Translations under genes and position numbers: made by a program
The notes under the pieces: generated by a model
What the model was told of the DNA's origin: nothing
The model's database searches: none
Seen by the model: only the letters and a program-made list of their open reading frames with translations
In this document: positions 62,064-64,000 of the stretch, one piece after another
How the letters are laid out: every line of letters begins with the position of its first letter
How positions within the stretch are numbered: position 1 is the stretch's first letter
Source: an uncultured Aliiroseovarius sp.
GTDB lineage: Bacteria; Pseudomonadota; Alphaproteobacteria; Rhodobacterales; Rhodobacteraceae
Reading direction: 5' to 3'
NCBI RefSeq assembly: GCF_947497285.1
Contig: NZ_CANMFT010000002.1
Coordinates: 124,001-188,000, forward strand
Length of the DNA: 64,000 nt

Positions 62064-64000
62064 TGGCGACGATCGTACTTTCTGCAGTTGGCGCGGCGGC
62101 CGGTGCCTCTATAGGTGGCGGGGTGTTGGGCCTGTCATCGGTGGTCATTGGCAAGGCAATCGGCGCGACCCTTGGTCAAGCGATTGACAACCGCATTCTC
62201 GGTGCCGGGTCAGAGCCGGTCGAGACCGGAAGGGTCGATCGTTTGCGACTGACCGGTGCCTCAGAAGGGGCAACCGTCCCGATGGTCTATGGGCGGGCCC
62301 GGCTGGGCGGACAGGTGATTTGGTCCACGCGCTTCAAGGAAACCACCGCGACCACGGGTGGCGGTGGGAAAGGCATGTCGCCGCCCGAGCCGGAAGTCAC
62401 GACCTATAGCTATTCCATCAGCCTCGCGATTGCACTGTGCGAGGGCGAAATCACGCGGCTGGGCCGCATTTGGGCGGATGGAAACGAAGTCGCAGCAGAA
62501 GACCTGACCTTGCGCGTTTACCGGGGAACCGAGACGCAGGGGCCAGACCCGAAGATCGAAGCCGTCAAGGGGACAGGCAAAGCGCCTGCGTATCGCGGCA
62601 TCGCTTACGTGGTGATCGAGGACTTGCCGCTTGGCCAGTTTGGCAACCGCGTGCCTCAGTTCAGCTTCGAAGTGTTCCGCCCCGAACAGCGCTATCAACC
62701 CAATGAGGTCGCGCGCGGCACGCGCGCTGTGGCCCTGATCCCGGGGACAGGTGAATATGCCTTGGCGACCTCGCCGGTGCATTATGGTGACGGTCCGGGT
62801 GTGACTGAGGGGTCAAATATGAACAGCCCCTCAGGTCTGACGGATTTCAAGACGTCCTACCGGATGATGCGACAAGAGATGCCCAACTGTAAGAACACGG
62901 CCCTCGTTGTGTCGTGGTTTGGCGATGATCTGCGGTGTGGCGCCTGTCAGATCCGCCCGCGGGTCGAGCAAAAAGCGTTGGATGGCAAGTCCATGCCATG
63001 GACCGTGACCGGGCTTGGCCGGTCACAGGCCGGGGTGGTGCCGAAGGACAGCGATGACCGCCCGATCTATGGCGGAACGCCCTCTGACCAAGCGGTGAAA
63101 GAGGCGATTACGCATGCCTCGAGGAATGGTCGCAAGGCGACGTTCTATCCGTTCATCCTGATGGAGCAGATGAAAGGGAATACCCTGCCTGATCCATGGT
63201 CAGGTGGCGCCGGGCAAGCTGAATTGCCGTGGCGTGGTCGGATCACGACATCGCTTGCACCACATCACGCAAATTCGCCAGACGGATCCGCTGCGGCGAT
63301 CCAGCAGGTTGCGGATTTCTTTGGAGATGCTGCGCCAAATGACTTTGCGGTCACGGCTGATGGTGTTGACTACATCGGCCCAGCCGAGTTTTCGTATCGT
63401 CGGTTCATCCTGCACTACGCCCATCTGTGTGCCGCGGCAGGCGGCGTGGATGCGTTTCTGATTGGATCAGAACTGCGCGGCCTGACGCAGATCCGTGGGC
63501 CAAACAACAGCTTTCCGGTTGTGGACCAGCTTGTCACGCTGGCGGCAGATGTGCGGTCGATCCTTGGGTCTGGGACCAAGATCTCCTATGCGGCGGATTG
63601 GTCCGAGTATTTCGGCTACCACCCACAGGATGGATCGGGCGACGTGTTCTTCCACCTCGATCCGCTCTGGGCAGACCCGCAGATCGATTTCATCGGCATC
63701 GACAATTACATGCCGCTGTCTGATTGGCGCGACGGGTTCAATCATGCGGACGCCCACCACGGCGCGATCTATGACCTTGCCTATCTGCAATCGAATATCG
63801 AGGGCGGTGAAGGCTACGACTGGTATTACAAGACGCCGCAAGCCCGTGATCTGCAGATCCGCACGCCGATCACCGATGGCGCCCATGGCGAGCCTTGGGT
63901 GTTTCGCTACAAAGATTTGCGCAACTGGTGGCTCCAGGCGCACCACAACCGTGTGGGCGGGGTGCGCGCCGTTGTGCCCACCGACTGGCTTCCAGGCTCC
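62063..64000 (+). CDS. GTA baseplate megatron protein (g15), 3' end outside window
   Basis: 646 codons are open to the window edge with no stop; the full protein is normally about 1300 residues. The N-terminus MATIVLSAVGAAAGASIGGG is hydrophobic and Gly-rich, then tail-protein-like segments follow (VPMVYGRARLGGQVIWSTRF, SYSISLAIALCEGEITRLGR). From about residue 430 a GTA TIM-barrel-like domain is seen (HLCAAAGGVDAFLIGSELRG, FIGIDNYMPLSDWRDG). It bears receptor-binding and glycoside-hydrolase-like domains at the tail tip. Starts within the g14 stop (TGATGG). Confidence 0.93.
   Translation, partial: MATIVLSAVGAAAGASIGGGVLGLSSVVIGKAIGATLGQAIDNRILGAGSEPVETGRVDRLRLTGASEGATVPMVYGRARLGGQVIWSTRFKETTATTGGGGKGMSPPEPEVTTYSYSISLAIALCEGEITRLGRIWADGNEVAAEDLTLRVYRGTETQGPDPKIEAVKGTGKAPAYRGIAYVVIEDLPLGQFGNRVPQFSFEVFRPEQRYQPNEVARGTRAVALIPGTGEYALATSPVHYGDGPGVTEGSNMNSPSGLTDFKTSYRMMRQEMPNCKNTALVVSWFGDDLRCGACQIRPRVEQKALDGKSMPWTVTGLGRSQAGVVPKDSDDRPIYGGTPSDQAVKEAITHASRNGRKATFYPFILMEQMKGNTLPDPWSGGAGQAELPWRGRITTSLAPHHANSPDGSAAAIQQVADFFGDAAPNDFAVTADGVDYIGPAEFSYRRFILHYAHLCAAAGGVDAFLIGSELRGLTQIRGPNNSFPVVDQLVTLAADVRSILGSGTKISYAADWSEYFGYHPQDGSGDVFFHLDPLWADPQIDFIGIDNYMPLSDWRDGFNHADAHHGAIYDLAYLQSNIEGGEGYDWYYKTPQARDLQIRTPITDGAHGEPWVFRYKDLRNWWLQAHHNRVGGVRAVVPTDWLPGS

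Larger units (their letters stand above)
51931..64000 (+). mobile_element. Gene transfer agent (RcGTA-type) structural cluster, running off the window
   Basis: Domesticated phage-derived operon in the R. capsulatus GTA order: g1 small terminase, g2 large terminase, g3 portal, g4 protease, g5 capsid, g6-g8 head-tail proteins, g9 tail tube, g10 and g10.1 tail assembly, g11 tape measure, g12-g15 tail tip. All genes lie on one strand with tight overlaps, except for two structured gaps. No integrase, repressor, replication, lysis or host-takeover gene is seen, which is normal for a GTA and unlike an intact prophage. The g3.5 position is empty. Codon use resembles the host, consistent with long vertical inheritance. 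Confidence 0.95.

Noticed and set aside
51931-64000. Intact prophage
   Set aside because: No integrase, repressor, lysis, replication or attachment sites; gene order and the short tape measure match a gene transfer agent.

Overview
The window is GC-rich alphaproteobacterial chromosome. It fits a marine Rhodobacterales (Roseobacter-group) genome best. The reasons are a heterotetrameric sarcosine oxidase operon (soxBDAG), a Rhodobacter-type gene transfer agent (GTA) cluster in its standard order, a LOG/LysM/RadA/CvpA/PurF neighbourhood, and ribosomal protein L9 with a long acidic tail. Almost all of it is housekeeping DNA with tight gene spacing. No insertion sequence, integrase, CRISPR array or rRNA operon is visible. 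One tRNA gene (Leu, anticodon UAG) is present.

Region by region: 1-4.8 kb, sarcosine oxidase subunits beta (cut at the window edge), delta, alpha and gamma. 4.9-9.2 kb, a small secreted protein, iron superoxide dismutase, a RarD-type permease, a LOG-family nucleotide phosphoribohydrolase, a LysM protein and an ArsR repressor. 9.2-16.3 kb, an ATM1-type ABC exporter and a two-gene RND efflux system. 16.5-20 kb, a YfgM-like protein, BamB and Der, the same order as in E. coli. 20-25.8 kb, a periplasmic cyclic-nucleotide phosphodiesterase/nucleotidase, then surE-pcm-nlpD-like and a short-chain dehydrogenase. 25.8-32.7 kb, purF, cvpA, radA, a PqiA-like protein, an Mla-type lipid ABC pair and alr. 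32.7-36.4 kb, an alpha/beta hydrolase-OsmC fusion, an endonuclease/exonuclease/phosphatase-family protein, a DUF3445 haem protein and a small lipoprotein. 36.5-41 kb, glnB-glnA, the NAD(P)HX repair enzyme Nnr and a lone Hint-domain protein. 41.3-46.8 kb, tRNA-Leu, trigger factor, a lytic transglycosylase, a ZntB/CorA transporter, rpsF-rpsR-rplI and an unknown membrane protein. 46.9-51.7 kb, fabD-fabG-acpP-fabF-mltG. 51.9-64 kb, the GTA structural cluster from the small terminase (g1) into g15, which runs off the end.

The GTA is the most unusual biological system here. It is a domesticated phage head-tail module that packages random host DNA. Fourteen complete genes plus the partial g15 are intact and ordered as in the Rhodobacter capsulatus GTA. 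The g3.5 position between portal and protease is empty. A strong promoter-like sequence followed at once by an intrinsic-terminator hairpin lies just before g1. Two internal non-coding, structured gaps (after the large terminase and after the major capsid gene) could set relative protein amounts.

Other points worth a second look are an internal low-GC, mosaic-looking stretch and an in-frame GC-rich palindrome inside nnr; a LytM domain in the NlpD-like protein that has lost the zinc ligands; an ArsR with a C-terminal cysteine cluster divergent from an ATM1-type exporter; and paired hairpins between soxB and soxD. All functional statements are from sequence reading and family knowledge. No database search was run.
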